Shown here: one piece after another, positions 38,694 through 47,063 of the stretch | How positions within the stretch are numbered: the stretch's first letter is position 1 | How the letters are laid out: the number at the start of each line of letters is the position of its first letter | Source: Candidatus Leptofilum gracile | Lineage (GTDB): Bacteria > Chloroflexota > Anaerolineae > Promineifilales > Promineifilaceae | Direction of reading: 5' to 3' | Assembly (NCBI GenBank): GCA_016713825.1 | Contig: JADJOJ010000009.1 | Coordinates: 1 to 64,000 of the forward strand | DNA length: 64,000 nt | The notes under the pieces: generated by a model | The model's input: the letters and a program-made list of their open reading frames with translations, nothing else | Database searches by the model: none | What the model was told of the DNA's origin: nothing | Translations under genes and position numbers: made by a program

Positions 38694-40367
38694 ATGATGG
38701 GGACAATGACAGTGACTGGTGAAGTAATCAAAGGACAACCGCTGAACGGCAAAGCAGAAATTTTGCCCTTTGTGAACCCGGGGACGGGCGAGCAGTTTGG
38801 CTCGGTGGTGATGACCAGAGAGGCAGATGTGAAAAATGCCCGCCGCGAGATGGCTACCGCTGCCCACACCTGGGCTGCCAAGCCGGTGAAGGAGCGGGTG
38901 CGCATTGTGCGCCAGCTGCAAACGCTGCTGATTGACGAGATGGATGCGATTACGGCCGTTATGAACCAGGACAACGGCAAAAGTCGGCAAGATGCCCTGG
39001 CCGAACTGTTTATGAGCGTTGACCTCATCAACCAATATTGCAACCGCGCCCCCCATTGGCTGCGCCGCCGTCGCATTTCCCCCGGATTGCAAATTTTCAA
39101 GCGCTGCTACATCGAGCAGCATCCGCATGGGGTGGTGGGGATTATTGGCCCGTGGAACTACCCGCTGGTGCTCATTTTGCCGCCGGTCGTTTCGGCGCTG
39201 CTGGCGGGCAATACGGTACTGGTAAAGCCATCTGAAGTAACGGCCGCTACGGGCGTGATGATTGAAAAACTGTTCCAGAAATTGCCTGAGTTGGCTCCCT
39301 TTGTGCGCTTTTTGCATGGAGACGGCCGTGTGGGAGCGGCCCTCGTCCAAGCCAAGCCAGACATCATTTTCCTGACCGGTTCTACCAAGACCGGGCGAAT
39401 GGTGATGAAAGCCGCCGCTGAAAACATGACCCCCGTGGTGTGCGAACTGGGCGGCAAAGACCCCATGATCGTTTTGGAAGATGCCGACATTGCTGCCGCG
39501 GCCCGCTGGGGTGCCTGGGGCGCGTTTTACAACACCGGGCAAACCTGCATGGCGGTAGAGCGCATCTACGTGGTGGAATCGGTGTACGATCGCTTTTTGG
39601 AAGCGTTTATTGAAGAAACAGGCAAGCTGAAGCAGGGGTACAGCCCCGAAATCAACAATCTCAACGATTTGGGGCCGCTCACTTTCCAGCGGCAGGTGGA
39701 CATCATTGAAGACCATGTGCAGGATGCGTTGGCCAAGGGGGCACAAATTATTCATGGCGGCAAGCGTGAGGGCATGTATATGGAGCCAACCGTGATGGTG
39801 AACGTGGACCACAGCATGAAAATTATGCGTGAGGAGACGTTTGGCCCTGTGGTGCCGATCATGATGGTGGATGATGAGATGCACGCCATTCAGCTGGCCA
39901 ATGATTCCAATTTGGGGCTGAGCGCTTCGGTGTGGAGCCGCGATTTGGGGCGGGCCGAGCGGGTGGCTCAGGAACTGTATGTTGGCTCCGTGAACATCAA
40001 CGATACGATGTCCCATTTTGCCATTCCGCGCCTGCCGTTTGGCGGGGTGAAGGAGTCTGGCATTGGGCGGACGCATGGCAAGAAGGATTTGCTGCAATTT
40101 ACGCAGACGCGGGCGTTTGTGGTGGGCAATCCGCCGCTGCCGTTTGATATTGCTACAATTTTGCGCCAGCCGGGTAACTACAAGCTGGGATCGGGCATCA
40201 TTCACCTGGTGTTTGGCACCACGCCAAAGCAAAAATTGAAGCCGGTGGTTGAACTGCTGGAAGAAAAAGAGGTGAAGCCCAAGGTGAAGAAGGTGGGAAC
40301 GGCCGTTACCCTCACCGCCGCTGTGGCCGCTGCCGTAGTTGCTTTTGTACTCCGCGCTAAAAAATAG
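38694..40367 (+). CDS. Aldehyde dehydrogenase with C-terminal membrane anchor
   Basis: 557 residues from ATG 38694 (AAGGAG upstream). Key parts are IIGPWNYPLVLILPPVVSAL, the NAD-site FLTGSTKTGRMV, the general base in VVCELGGKDPMIVLEDAD (Glu near 250) and the catalytic Cys in NTGQTCMAVERIYV (about 285). This is class 3 ALDH architecture, like fatty aldehyde dehydrogenases. After the catalytic domain a Lys-rich segment and a hydrophobic helix (TLTAAVAAAVVAFVL) with RAKK form a tail anchor. It follows a similarly anchored GMC oxidase, which points to sequential alcohol-to-acid oxidation at the membrane. Confidence 0.9.
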   Translation: MMGTMTVTGEVIKGQPLNGKAEILPFVNPGTGEQFGSVVMTREADVKNARREMATAAHTWAAKPVKERVRIVRQLQTLLIDEMDAITAVMNQDNGKSRQDALAELFMSVDLINQYCNRAPHWLRRRRISPGLQIFKRCYIEQHPHGVVGIIGPWNYPLVLILPPVVSALLAGNTVLVKPSEVTAATGVMIEKLFQKLPELAPFVRFLHGDGRVGAALVQAKPDIIFLTGSTKTGRMVMKAAAENMTPVVCELGGKDPMIVLEDADIAAAARWGAWGAFYNTGQTCMAVERIYVVESVYDRFLEAFIEETGKLKQGYSPEINNLNDLGPLTFQRQVDIIEDHVQDALAKGAQIIHGGKREGMYMEPTVMVNVDHSMKIMREETFGPVVPIMMVDDEMHAIQLANDSNLGLSASVWSRDLGRAERVAQELYVGSVNINDTMSHFAIPRLPFGGVKESGIGRTHGKKDLLQFTQTRAFVVGNPPLPFDIATILRQPGNYKLGSGIIHLVFGTTPKQKLKPVVELLEEKEVKPKVKKVGTAVTLTAAVAAAVVAFVLRAKK

Positions 40368-40418
40368 CCGAATCCCTAAAAATCTGTAAAAAATTAGGGA
40401 AATAGAATCAAAAAACAA

Positions 40419-40456
40419 AAAGCAGGTTGATTTTAGGTAATCAGCCTGCTTTTTTA
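40419..40456 (+). terminator. Intrinsic terminator
   Basis: AAAGCAGGTTGATT pairs perfectly with AATCAGCCTGCTTT around a 6-nt loop, followed by TTTT. The 14-bp stem is flanked by A and T runs, so it works in both directions, ending the dehydrogenase operon and the convergent HtrA gene. Confidence 0.9.
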
Positions 40457-40584
40457 GATCAAAACCAGTTCGTGAAAACTGGTTTAGAATCAAAGATTCC
40501 GCAGATTTGCCGGATTTTTAATCTGCGAAATCTTTGATGAAAATCTTTATCAGATGCGTTTTTTATTCTCGGCCGGTTTGGCGA

Positions 40585-41784
40585 TTAGCCAGAAGCGGGG
40601 CGGGCCGACAGCGTGACGTTGACTGTTTGCGGCTGGCCATCGCGCAAAATTTGCAGCTGAATGGTTTGCCCGACCACGGTTTGTTGCACCAGGTAGCCCA
40701 GCAAATCATCAAATTCCACAATTTGCTGGTCATTTACGCCGACGATGACGTCTGGATTGTTGCCGCCGCGCAGCCCGGCTGCTGCGGCTGGCCCACCCGC
40801 GATGGCGTCTCGCACCAGGATGCCCGTTTGGTTGGCGGGCAGGCCGAGGGCGGTTGCTGCCTCTGCTGTGATGAGGCCGCCAGAGACGCCCAGCCACGGG
40901 GTTTCTACACGGCCGTTTGCAATAATCTGCGGCACGATGTTGCTTACGATATTGGCAGGTACCGCGTAGCCAATGCCAGACGAGCCGCGCACGGGGGATT
41001 CGATGGCGGTGTTGACGCCAATCACTTCGCCGCGCAGGTTGAGCAGCGGGCCGCCAGAGTTGCCGGGGTTAATGGCCGCATCGGTCTGGATGATGTTGGG
41101 AATTTGGAAGGTTTGCCCGTTGGGGCCGACTGCGCCAGGGAACAGGCGGTCCAGGGCGGAGATGATGCCGGTGGTCATGCTGCTTTGCAGGCCAAACGGG
41201 CTGCCGATGGCGATAACGATTTGCCCCACCTTCAGCGCATCCGAATCGGCCAGGGCCACCGGGGTGATGTCGGCAATTTGGCTGGGGTCTACCTGGATGA
41301 CGGCCAGGTCAGACGATGGGTCTGTGCCGACGACGGTGGCGGGGAGCTGACGGCCGTTATCGAAGTTGACCACAATTTGGCCGCCACCTTCTACCACGTG
41401 GTTGTTGGTGACGATGTGGCCCTGGTTGTCAATCAGGAAGCCGGAGCCTTGCCCGCTGCCAATGACGATGTTGACAACGGCGGGATTGACTTGTTCATAC
41501 ACGGAAACAAACGCTTGTTCCTGGGCAAACAGGTCGGCCAGGGCGTTGTTAACGGCCGTTTCTGCCACAACTTCTGGCGCTATGGGGTCTACGGCCGTTT
41601 CTACTACAGGATCGGTTGGGGCCAGAACGGCCGTTTCTGGCGGCGCTTCTTCGGTGAGGGTGTTGATGGCCTGGGTGATGGGGTTGGATACGGCCGTTTC
41701 GGCCGCGCCGCAGGCTGACAGCATCATCACCAACAGCACAAAAAACGGCAGCCAGACGGACTTAACATAACTTTTACGATTCAT
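40585..41784 (-). CDS. HtrA/DegP-like serine protease lipoprotein
   Basis: About 399 residues from ATG 41784 (GGAGGCAAA upstream). Signal peptide with lipobox LSAC, then a linker of about 70 residues containing four ETAV tetrapeptides. The trypsin-like domain has His in VTNNHVV, Asp in SSDLAVI and Ser in NPGNSGGPLLN, followed by one C-terminal PDZ domain (GILVRDAIAGGPAAAAGL). It should be an envelope-anchored protease/chaperone for misfolded proteins. The catalytic triad is complete. Confidence 0.92.
   Translation of the reverse strand: MNRKSYVKSVWLPFFVLLVMMLSACGAAETAVSNPITQAINTLTEEAPPETAVLAPTDPVVETAVDPIAPEVVAETAVNNALADLFAQEQAFVSVYEQVNPAVVNIVIGSGQGSGFLIDNQGHIVTNNHVVEGGGQIVVNFDNGRQLPATVVGTDPSSDLAVIQVDPSQIADITPVALADSDALKVGQIVIAIGSPFGLQSSMTTGIISALDRLFPGAVGPNGQTFQIPNIIQTDAAINPGNSGGPLLNLRGEVIGVNTAIESPVRGSSGIGYAVPANIVSNIVPQIIANGRVETPWLGVSGGLITAEAATALGLPANQTGILVRDAIAGGPAAAAGLRGGNNPDVIVGVNDQQIVEFDDLLGYLVQQTVVGQTIQLQILRDGQPQTVNVTLSARPASG
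41551..41700. repeat. Dense cluster of ACGGCCGT palindromes
   Basis: Four copies in 150 bp, each followed on the plus strand by TT or TTTC. All lie in the linker of the HtrA lipoprotein gene and in the same frame, so each encodes Glu-Thr-Ala-Val. This is the densest cluster of the window-wide palindrome family. Confidence 0.85.
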
Positions 41785-41925
41785 TTTGCCTCCAAGATTG
41801 ATGGGCCAATAAAATTTCTGATCTGGCCAGTAGTTTGGGGGGCAAATGCAAAAAATGTGTAAAGTGTGGCTGAGAGCGGGGTGATAGAGACGGCCGTTTC
41901 TGAGCGCGGGATGAATGAGGAAGGG

Positions 41926-42019
41926 GAATGGTGAATGGTGAAAAGTGAAAAGTGCTAGGTGTGCGCCACTTCTCACTTCTTCCCTCTTCCTTCTTCCTTC
42001 TTCCCTCTTTTTTCTCCCT
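41926..42019. repeat. Tandem-unit hairpin (GTGAAAA family)
   Basis: GGTGAATGGTGAAAAGTGAA on the left; CACTTCTCACTTCTTCCCTC and repeated CTTCTTCC units on the right. It reaches the stop of the hydrolase gene. Confidence 0.65.
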
Positions 42020-42980
42020 ACTTGCCAGGCAGCGTGGCCAGCCAATCCTCCACCGCTTGCAGGAACGCGGTTTCGCACTCTTGCTGGGGGATGTGGCCGC
42101 AGTTGGGCAGCACGGCCAGCTCGGCATTGGGCAGTTCGCCCGCAAGCTGGATGCTCTCCTCGGTGGGCACAAAATTGTCGGCGTCGCCGGTGATGACGAG
42201 GGTGGGCTGGGTGATTTGGTCAAACTGGTCGCTGAGGTTGAGCTGGTTGGTGACGGTGGTAAATTCCCACAGAGCCACGTCCCAATTCTCCACTTGCGTG
42301 CCGATGGCAGCCTGTTCTTTTTGCAGCTCAGTGAGGTCCCCGGCAAACTCTACCTGGCCGATGAGCCGGGCAAACAGCGGGCCGATCCGTCTTAGCTGCG
42401 GGGTGTTGCTGAGCGCCTGGGCCAGCGGCGGGCTGCCGTTGCCGCTGAGCACGGCGGGGGCGGCCAGAATGAGCCCTGCGACGCGCTCTGGGTGTTCCAG
42501 GGCCAGCTGCATCGCCAGCAGGCCGCCAGCGGAGTTGCCGACCACGATTGCCTGGTCAATGCCCAGCTCATCGAGCAGTGCGATGGCTAGTTCAACAGTG
42601 GCTTCGCGGGTGTAGGGGTTTTGGGTTTGCCAGTCGGGGGGTAACGGCCGTTCGCTCAACCCAAACGGAATGCGATCATAGGCCACAGCGCGGCCCTGGC
42701 TGGCAAAATAGTCAAACGTCTCGTCCCAGGTGTACACGTTTAGGGCAAAACCGTGCAGCAGTAAAAAGTGGCGCGGCCCATCGCCCGCGTCCCAATAATG
42801 AATGTCGATCCCATCGGTGCCGGGGTAGGGCAGGGTGATGAATTGGCTTTGCTCATCTGCCAATGTTTTGGGCGGCACGGTGCCTTCCAGCGGCGGCACG
42901 GGAATGAGAAAGGGGCCAATCAACAGGATCAGCAGCACAACGGCTAAAAAGATGGCTAAGCGGCGTCCCCATTTTTTCAT
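42018..42980 (-). CDS. Alpha/beta hydrolase, membrane-anchored or exported
   Basis: 320 residues. An N-terminal hydrophobic segment (AIFLAVVLLILLIGPFLI) acts as signal anchor. The fold has HFLLLHGFALNVYTWDE (oxyanion region), the nucleophile elbow VVGNSAGGLLA (Ser near 148), the acid VITGDADNFVP (Asp near 265) and the base LPNCGHIPQQE (His near 293). This is a complete catalytic triad of the epoxide hydrolase/haloperoxidase type; the substrate is not predictable. Confidence 0.88.
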   Translation of the reverse strand: MKKWGRRLAIFLAVVLLILLIGPFLIPVPPLEGTVPPKTLADEQSQFITLPYPGTDGIDIHYWDAGDGPRHFLLLHGFALNVYTWDETFDYFASQGRAVAYDRIPFGLSERPLPPDWQTQNPYTREATVELAIALLDELGIDQAIVVGNSAGGLLAMQLALEHPERVAGLILAAPAVLSGNGSPPLAQALSNTPQLRRIGPLFARLIGQVEFAGDLTELQKEQAAIGTQVENWDVALWEFTTVTNQLNLSDQFDQITQPTLVITGDADNFVPTEESIQLAGELPNAELAVLPNCGHIPQQECETAFLQAVEDWLATLPGK

Positions 42981-43014
42981 TATGAATGGTTCCTTTTGTG
43001 AAATTTACGATTAT

Positions 43015-43078
43015 TGATGCGTGATGCGTGATGCGTGATGCGTGATGCGTGAGTCTCCTCGCGTTTCGCGCATCACGA
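43015..43078. repeat. Tandem-unit hairpin (GTGATGC family)
   Basis: The heptamer GTGATGC is repeated about five times in a row up to 43051, then CGCGCATCACG forms the returning arm. It lies in the divergent gap between hydrolase and RNase PH genes. Confidence 0.8.
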
Positions 43079-43212
43079 AAAACAGTTAGTTTTTGCTACC
43101 AGTTGAGTTTAGGCACGTTTTCGGTGCGGGGCAAGGGCGGGTTGGGTATACTTGGCCAAATTGATCAGTCGGCGAGTTTGCCAGTGGGCAAGTTTGCCCG
43201 TAAGGATGAGTA

Positions 43213-43932
43213 ATGCGAAAAGACGGCCGTTTACCCAACCAGTTACGCCCCATCACCTTTATTCCCCACTTCACCAAAATGGCGGAAGGCTCCGTGCTGG
43301 CCAAATTTGGCGAGACGCACGTGCTGTGCAATGTGACGATCGAAGAGAGCTTGCCGCCGTGGCTGCGCCACCAGCCAGAGCCGCACGGCTGGCTGACGGC
43401 CGAATACGCCATGCTGCCGCGCAGCACCTCGCAGCGCACCAACCGCGAACAGCGCTGGCCGAAAGGGCGCACGCAGGAAATCTCCCGGCTCATTGGGCGC
43501 AGCTTGCGCATGGCGCTGGATTTGTCGCTGCTGGGCGAGCGCACCATCACGGTGGATTGTGACGTGCTGCAAGCGGATGGCGGCACGCGCACCACGGCGA
43601 TCTGCGGCGGCTGGGTGGCGTTGCAGTTGGCGCTGAAGCCGCTGCTGGCGGCCGGGGTGTTGGATGCCGCCGTCAACAAGCAGCAAATCGCGGCCATCAG
43701 CGTGGGCATTGTAAATGGCGTGCCGCTGCTCGATTTGCCGTACGTGGAAGACGTGGCGGCCGAGGTAGACATGAACGTCGTAATGACCGCTACCGGTTTG
43801 CTGGTGGAGGTGCAGGGGACGGGCGAAAAAGCGCCGTTTAGCCGGGCCGAATTTGACGCGCTGCTGACGCTGGCGGCGCAAGGAATTGGGGAAATTACGG
43901 CCGTTCAGGAACTAATTGTGAGTAGCTCATAA
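43213..43932 (+). CDS. rph: Ribonuclease PH
   Basis: 239 residues, full length: the start RPNQLRPI-like (GRLPNQLRPITFIPHFTKMA), GSVLAKFGETHVLCNVTIEE, the LTAEYAMLPRSTSQRTNREQ block, GRTQEISRLIGRSLRMALDL, the phosphate-binding VLQADGGTRTTAICGGWVAL and DLPYVEDVAAEVDMNVVMT. RNase PH trims tRNA 3' ends with phosphate as nucleophile. AAGGATGAGTA precedes the ATG at 43213. Confidence 0.95.
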   Translation: MRKDGRLPNQLRPITFIPHFTKMAEGSVLAKFGETHVLCNVTIEESLPPWLRHQPEPHGWLTAEYAMLPRSTSQRTNREQRWPKGRTQEISRLIGRSLRMALDLSLLGERTITVDCDVLQADGGTRTTAICGGWVALQLALKPLLAAGVLDAAVNKQQIAAISVGIVNGVPLLDLPYVEDVAAEVDMNVVMTATGLLVEVQGTGEKAPFSRAEFDALLTLAAQGIGEITAVQELIVSSS

Positions 43933-44019
43933 TAAATTCGATTCAGACATCATTTCGTATAGTATTTGGCGAAAACGGCCGTTTTTGCCCCAAAATCGGC
44001 CCAAAATCAGGGGGAACCA

Positions 44020-44412
44020 GTGGAAACAGCCACAAAATCAACCAAACCGAACTGGCTTAAAGCGATATTGCAGATGAAATGCCCCAACTGTCGGCAGGGC
44101 AATGTGTTCCGAAAGGCTATGCGAATGCATGAGGATTGCCCCCACTGCGGCATCCATTTTGAGCGGGAAGATGGCTACTTTATGATGGCCGTGTTTGTGG
44201 GGTATGTGATGAGTTTTTTCATCGCTGTGCCGGTTTTGGCGGGGCTTTATTTTTGGATACGGCCGTCTATCTGGGGCTATCTCATTGGGGCGACCGTGGC
44301 GCTGCTGCTAGCCTCGCCGCTCATCTTTCACTACGCTCGCGTGGTGTGGATGTACATTGATCAACTGCTTGATCCGCGACGGGAAGGGGAGGGCGTGAAA
44401 AGTGAAAAGTGA
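44020..44412 (+). CDS. DUF983 family protein
   Basis: About 130 residues from GTG 44020 (AGGGGGAACCA upstream); a longer frame starts at TTG 43966. A zinc-finger-like pair CPNCRQG and CPHCG is followed by two or three hydrophobic helices (FVGYVMSFFIAVPVLAGLYF and IGATVALLLASPLIFHYAR). DUF983 proteins are small membrane proteins of unknown role. The C-terminus VKSEK and the stop are encoded by the GTGAAAA repeat units at 44396-44416. Confidence 0.8.
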   Translation: METATKSTKPNWLKAILQMKCPNCRQGNVFRKAMRMHEDCPHCGIHFEREDGYFMMAVFVGYVMSFFIAVPVLAGLYFWIRPSIWGYLIGATVALLLASPLIFHYARVVWMYIDQLLDPRREGEGVKSEK

Positions 44413-44457
44413 AAAGCGGCGTGCATTGATTTATTGGGTGGTCTGAAGTTACCGTGC

Positions 44458-45276
44458 TTAAACCCATCCTACAGCGGCGCAATACATCCAAGCGAAAAAA
44501 GCATCTGGGCGTTCTGCCCATTGTTTAATCTCGTCTATCATCTCGTTTAGTTCTGCTTGGCTGGCCCATTCTTGCCCAGTGATGAGAGCGACTGCGTCAG
44601 GACTCCGAAAGATATCTTCTAAAACGGTTGCTAATCGTCGCGTTTCCTCTAATCGACCATAATGGTCCGCTGCCACAGCATGGCCTTCTGTTTTACTGAA
44701 CCCAGCTTCCAATAATAAGCTGCGTAAATGGCGCGAGTAAAATGGATCGCCTCCATTGTGGTGCATCATCTGTATAAAGAGTTTAATAAATTTGCGTAAG
44801 AAAGGATTTTCAGGCGAAAAAACGATTGTATCCAAGTCATCATCGGAGATGCCGACCACACCACCCGGTTTTAACAGGCGTTTGAACTCCCGTAAAGCAC
44901 GCAATGGATCATCAAGGTGAACAAGAATGGTGTGCGCCAGCACGGCATCAAATGAACTATCCGCAAAACGCAGGGCGTACACATTGGCTTGCTCAAACGA
45001 AACATTGGTTAGCCCACGTTCTTTAGCATTTGCACGCGCCACTTCTAATTGGCCTTCATCCACATCAATGCCGATTACTTGCCCCGGTGCGACAAGCTCA
45101 GCGATATCCAAGGTAATCGAACCAACGCCACAGCCGCAATCCAGAACTGAGAAACCTGGTTTTAGATGGGGCAGAAAAAAACCGACCCACTCTTTAGCCC
45201 GTCTTACCCCAACATAAGTCTGTTGTGCCTCTGCATCGCTAATACTATAAAATTGTTCAAATGATTGATTTTCCAT
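44458..45276 (-). CDS. SAM-dependent methyltransferase
   Basis: 272 residues. Motif I is FSVLDCGCGVGSITLDIAEL, followed by IGIDVDEGQLEVARANAKER (motif post I), VLAHTILVHLDDPLRALREF and LKPGGVVGISDDDLDTI. The fold is class I, Methyltransf_11/31-like, with a C-terminal cap. The substrate is unknown. The start ATG 45276 has GGAGACAC upstream. It is A/T-richer than the neighbouring genes, which may signal later acquisition. Confidence 0.88.
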   Translation of the reverse strand: MENQSFEQFYSISDAEAQQTYVGVRRAKEWVGFFLPHLKPGFSVLDCGCGVGSITLDIAELVAPGQVIGIDVDEGQLEVARANAKERGLTNVSFEQANVYALRFADSSFDAVLAHTILVHLDDPLRALREFKRLLKPGGVVGISDDDLDTIVFSPENPFLRKFIKLFIQMMHHNGGDPFYSRHLRSLLLEAGFSKTEGHAVAADHYGRLEETRRLATVLEDIFRSPDAVALITGQEWASQAELNEMIDEIKQWAERPDAFFAWMYCAAVGWV

Positions 45277-45557
45277 GTGTCTCCTGCTTTATTAGATATT
45301 ATTGATATACCCCATCTCATCAACCACTGTGTTGGATATATCATCCTACAACTGCAATGCAATAGCGGTAAAATTTTGATTTTCATGGGTAAATTATTCT
45401 AAAAATTGTAACTTACTCAGGTAGAGGTCGCAATTTCGCTGCTAGATTTTACAGACATATGCGGATCAATTGCCGAATGGCATTCCTGCTTGAATGGGCA
45501 CTCATTGTCGTATTTAATTGTGAACTTTTTACGGCCGTTTCATAACAAACGTAGCGG

Positions 45558-46283
45558 TTAGGTAGACTTCACTGCGCCAAAGGCAGCAAAGACGCTGTTT
45601 TTATGCAAAATCTCGGCCTGGGCAAATCCCACCTGGCGTAACAAATCAATCTGGAAGAGCAGGGGGCGGGGGGTGTCCTCGGCGGCGATGTAGGCGAAGA
45701 CGTGGTCGCGGTATGCTTCGTCTTTGAGGTCGGTGAGGTAACGGCCGTATCGCGCCACCATCATCTGCTCAATTGCCTCGGCCGTGTGTGTGACCAAATC
45801 AGAAATCCAGATGGAGCCGCCCGGCTTGAGCGCCCGATAGAACTTGTGGAAAACGGCCGTCCACTCCCCCTCCTCCCGCAAATGGTGCAATACCGCCGCC
45901 GCCATGATGATGTCAAACTGATTTTCCCCCAGTTCCAGTTCGCGTATATCGGATTGGTGGGTGTGGATACGGCCGTTTGTCACCCCCTGCACCCGCTCTT
46001 TGGCCCGGTCTAGCATTGGCTGGCTCAGGTCGATGAGCGTCACGTCCCGGTGGGGCAGCTTTTGCAGCAGCTTCAGGCTGTAGTTGCCCGCGCCGCAGCC
46101 GACGTCCAAAAAGTGGCTGGCGTTGGGGTTGGTAGCCGCCGCCGCGCTGGTGATCAGCTCCAGCGCCAGGGGGGCATCGACGGTGGAGGATTGGGCCGTT
46201 TCCAGGTTGGCGAAGCGTTCGACATCGTTGTCGAAGCGCTGCCGGATTTGGGCGACGGTGGATTTGTTGGCAAATTGAGTCAT
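45558..46283 (-). CDS. SAM-dependent methyltransferase
   Basis: 241 residues from ATG 46283 (GAAGGAAAT upstream). HFLDVGCGAGNYSLKLLQKL (motif I), VTLIDLSQPMLDRAKERVQG, FDIIMAAAVLHHLREEGEWT and LKPGGSIWISDLVTHTAEAI are visible. Members with this look act on small molecules (for example trans-aconitate or cobalt-precorrin-like groups), but no specific substrate can be assigned. Confidence 0.88.
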   Translation of the reverse strand: MTQFANKSTVAQIRQRFDNDVERFANLETAQSSTVDAPLALELITSAAAATNPNASHFLDVGCGAGNYSLKLLQKLPHRDVTLIDLSQPMLDRAKERVQGVTNGRIHTHQSDIRELELGENQFDIIMAAAVLHHLREEGEWTAVFHKFYRALKPGGSIWISDLVTHTAEAIEQMMVARYGRYLTDLKDEAYRDHVFAYIAAEDTPRPLLFQIDLLRQVGFAQAEILHKNSVFAAFGAVKST

Positions 46284-46525
46284 GACAATTTCCTTCAAAA
46301 AGCGGAACACAGAGTTACACAGAGATGGCGCAGAGTTTCACAGAGAAAGAATCTGCCTAATCTGCGAAATCTGTTGATTACTGAGAATGGTAATGGAGGA
46401 GCGGGAAATTGGCGAGGGATAAAAAAGGCGGTGAGGGGGTGACGCAAAACAATCGACACGAATGGATTGCCCTACGTCACCCTCCCACCACCTGAGGAAG
46501 AGGGTTTTACAGCAGAAAAACGATG

Positions 46526-46924
46526 TTATGAACGGCCGTTCAGCAGCGCCCCAATTCCGAGCATAATCAAAACCAGGGGCCAGAACAAATTCCAGCTCAG
46601 GCTGAACAGGAAGAAGGCGGCTACCATGCCGATGAGCAGGCCACCCATCAAAGAGTGACGGGCATTTTTGGTGAGACGGCCGTTTGCCCGGTAACTTTGC
46701 CACGCTTCATTTAAATTGTGGAAGGCGGGAATCAAAATAAACAGCGCCCACCAGTTGTTAATGTAAAAGCCACCCACACGCGTCACCAAAAAGAAAACGC
46801 CGATGCCAATCAGAATGAGTCCCCAGGTGGTGCTGCCGTCATCGCGCTGCACGCGGCGGGGACGGCTTTCTTCTTTCATCGCTTCTTTTTCTGCATCTTT
46901 CAAATGATCAATAGATTCAGACAT
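46526..46924 (-). CDS. Small membrane protein, LiaI/LiaF-like TM region
   Basis: 132 residues: a charged N-terminus (about 1-32) and four hydrophobic helices, the first pair being TTWGLILIGIGVFFLVTRVG and NNWWALFILIPAFHNLNEAW. The last helix is LFWPLVLIMLGIGALLNGRS. The order and the Trp/Gly positions match the LiaI-LiaF-like transmembrane family (DUF5668) found with envelope-stress systems. No partner kinase is adjacent. Confidence 0.65.
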   Translation of the reverse strand: MSESIDHLKDAEKEAMKEESRPRRVQRDDGSTTWGLILIGIGVFFLVTRVGGFYINNWWALFILIPAFHNLNEAWQSYRANGRLTKNARHSLMGGLLIGMVAAFFLFSLSWNLFWPLVLIMLGIGALLNGRS

Positions 46925-46994
46925 CTTTTTTCACCTCCGCTTGATGATGCTCACTATACGGCGGCATTGGGGCAAAGTTTCAGGGAATGCAAAA

Positions 46995-47058
46995 AGATTG
47001 GACCATTTTCAAACATCTGTTTGCCTGGCATGAAATCTAACTAAAAATGGTCCAATCT
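46995..47058. terminator. Long inverted repeat, probable terminator
   Basis: AGATTGGACCATTTT (46995-47009) and AAAATGGTCCAATCT (47044-47058) are exact reverse complements, 34 nt apart. It sits directly after the stop of the sulfotransferase gene. No T run follows on either strand, so a transposon relic (MITE-like) is an alternative. Confidence 0.55.
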
Positions 47059-47063
47059 AGGCG

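Noticed and set aside
38664..40493. 609-codon open frame antisense to the aldehyde dehydrogenase
   Set aside because: His-rich mirror translation typical for antisense of high-GC genes; the plus strand has the full ALDH motif set.
43015..43078. Short tandem repeats as a CRISPR array
   Set aside because: Units are 7 nt without spacers, the array folds back on itself and no cas gene is near.
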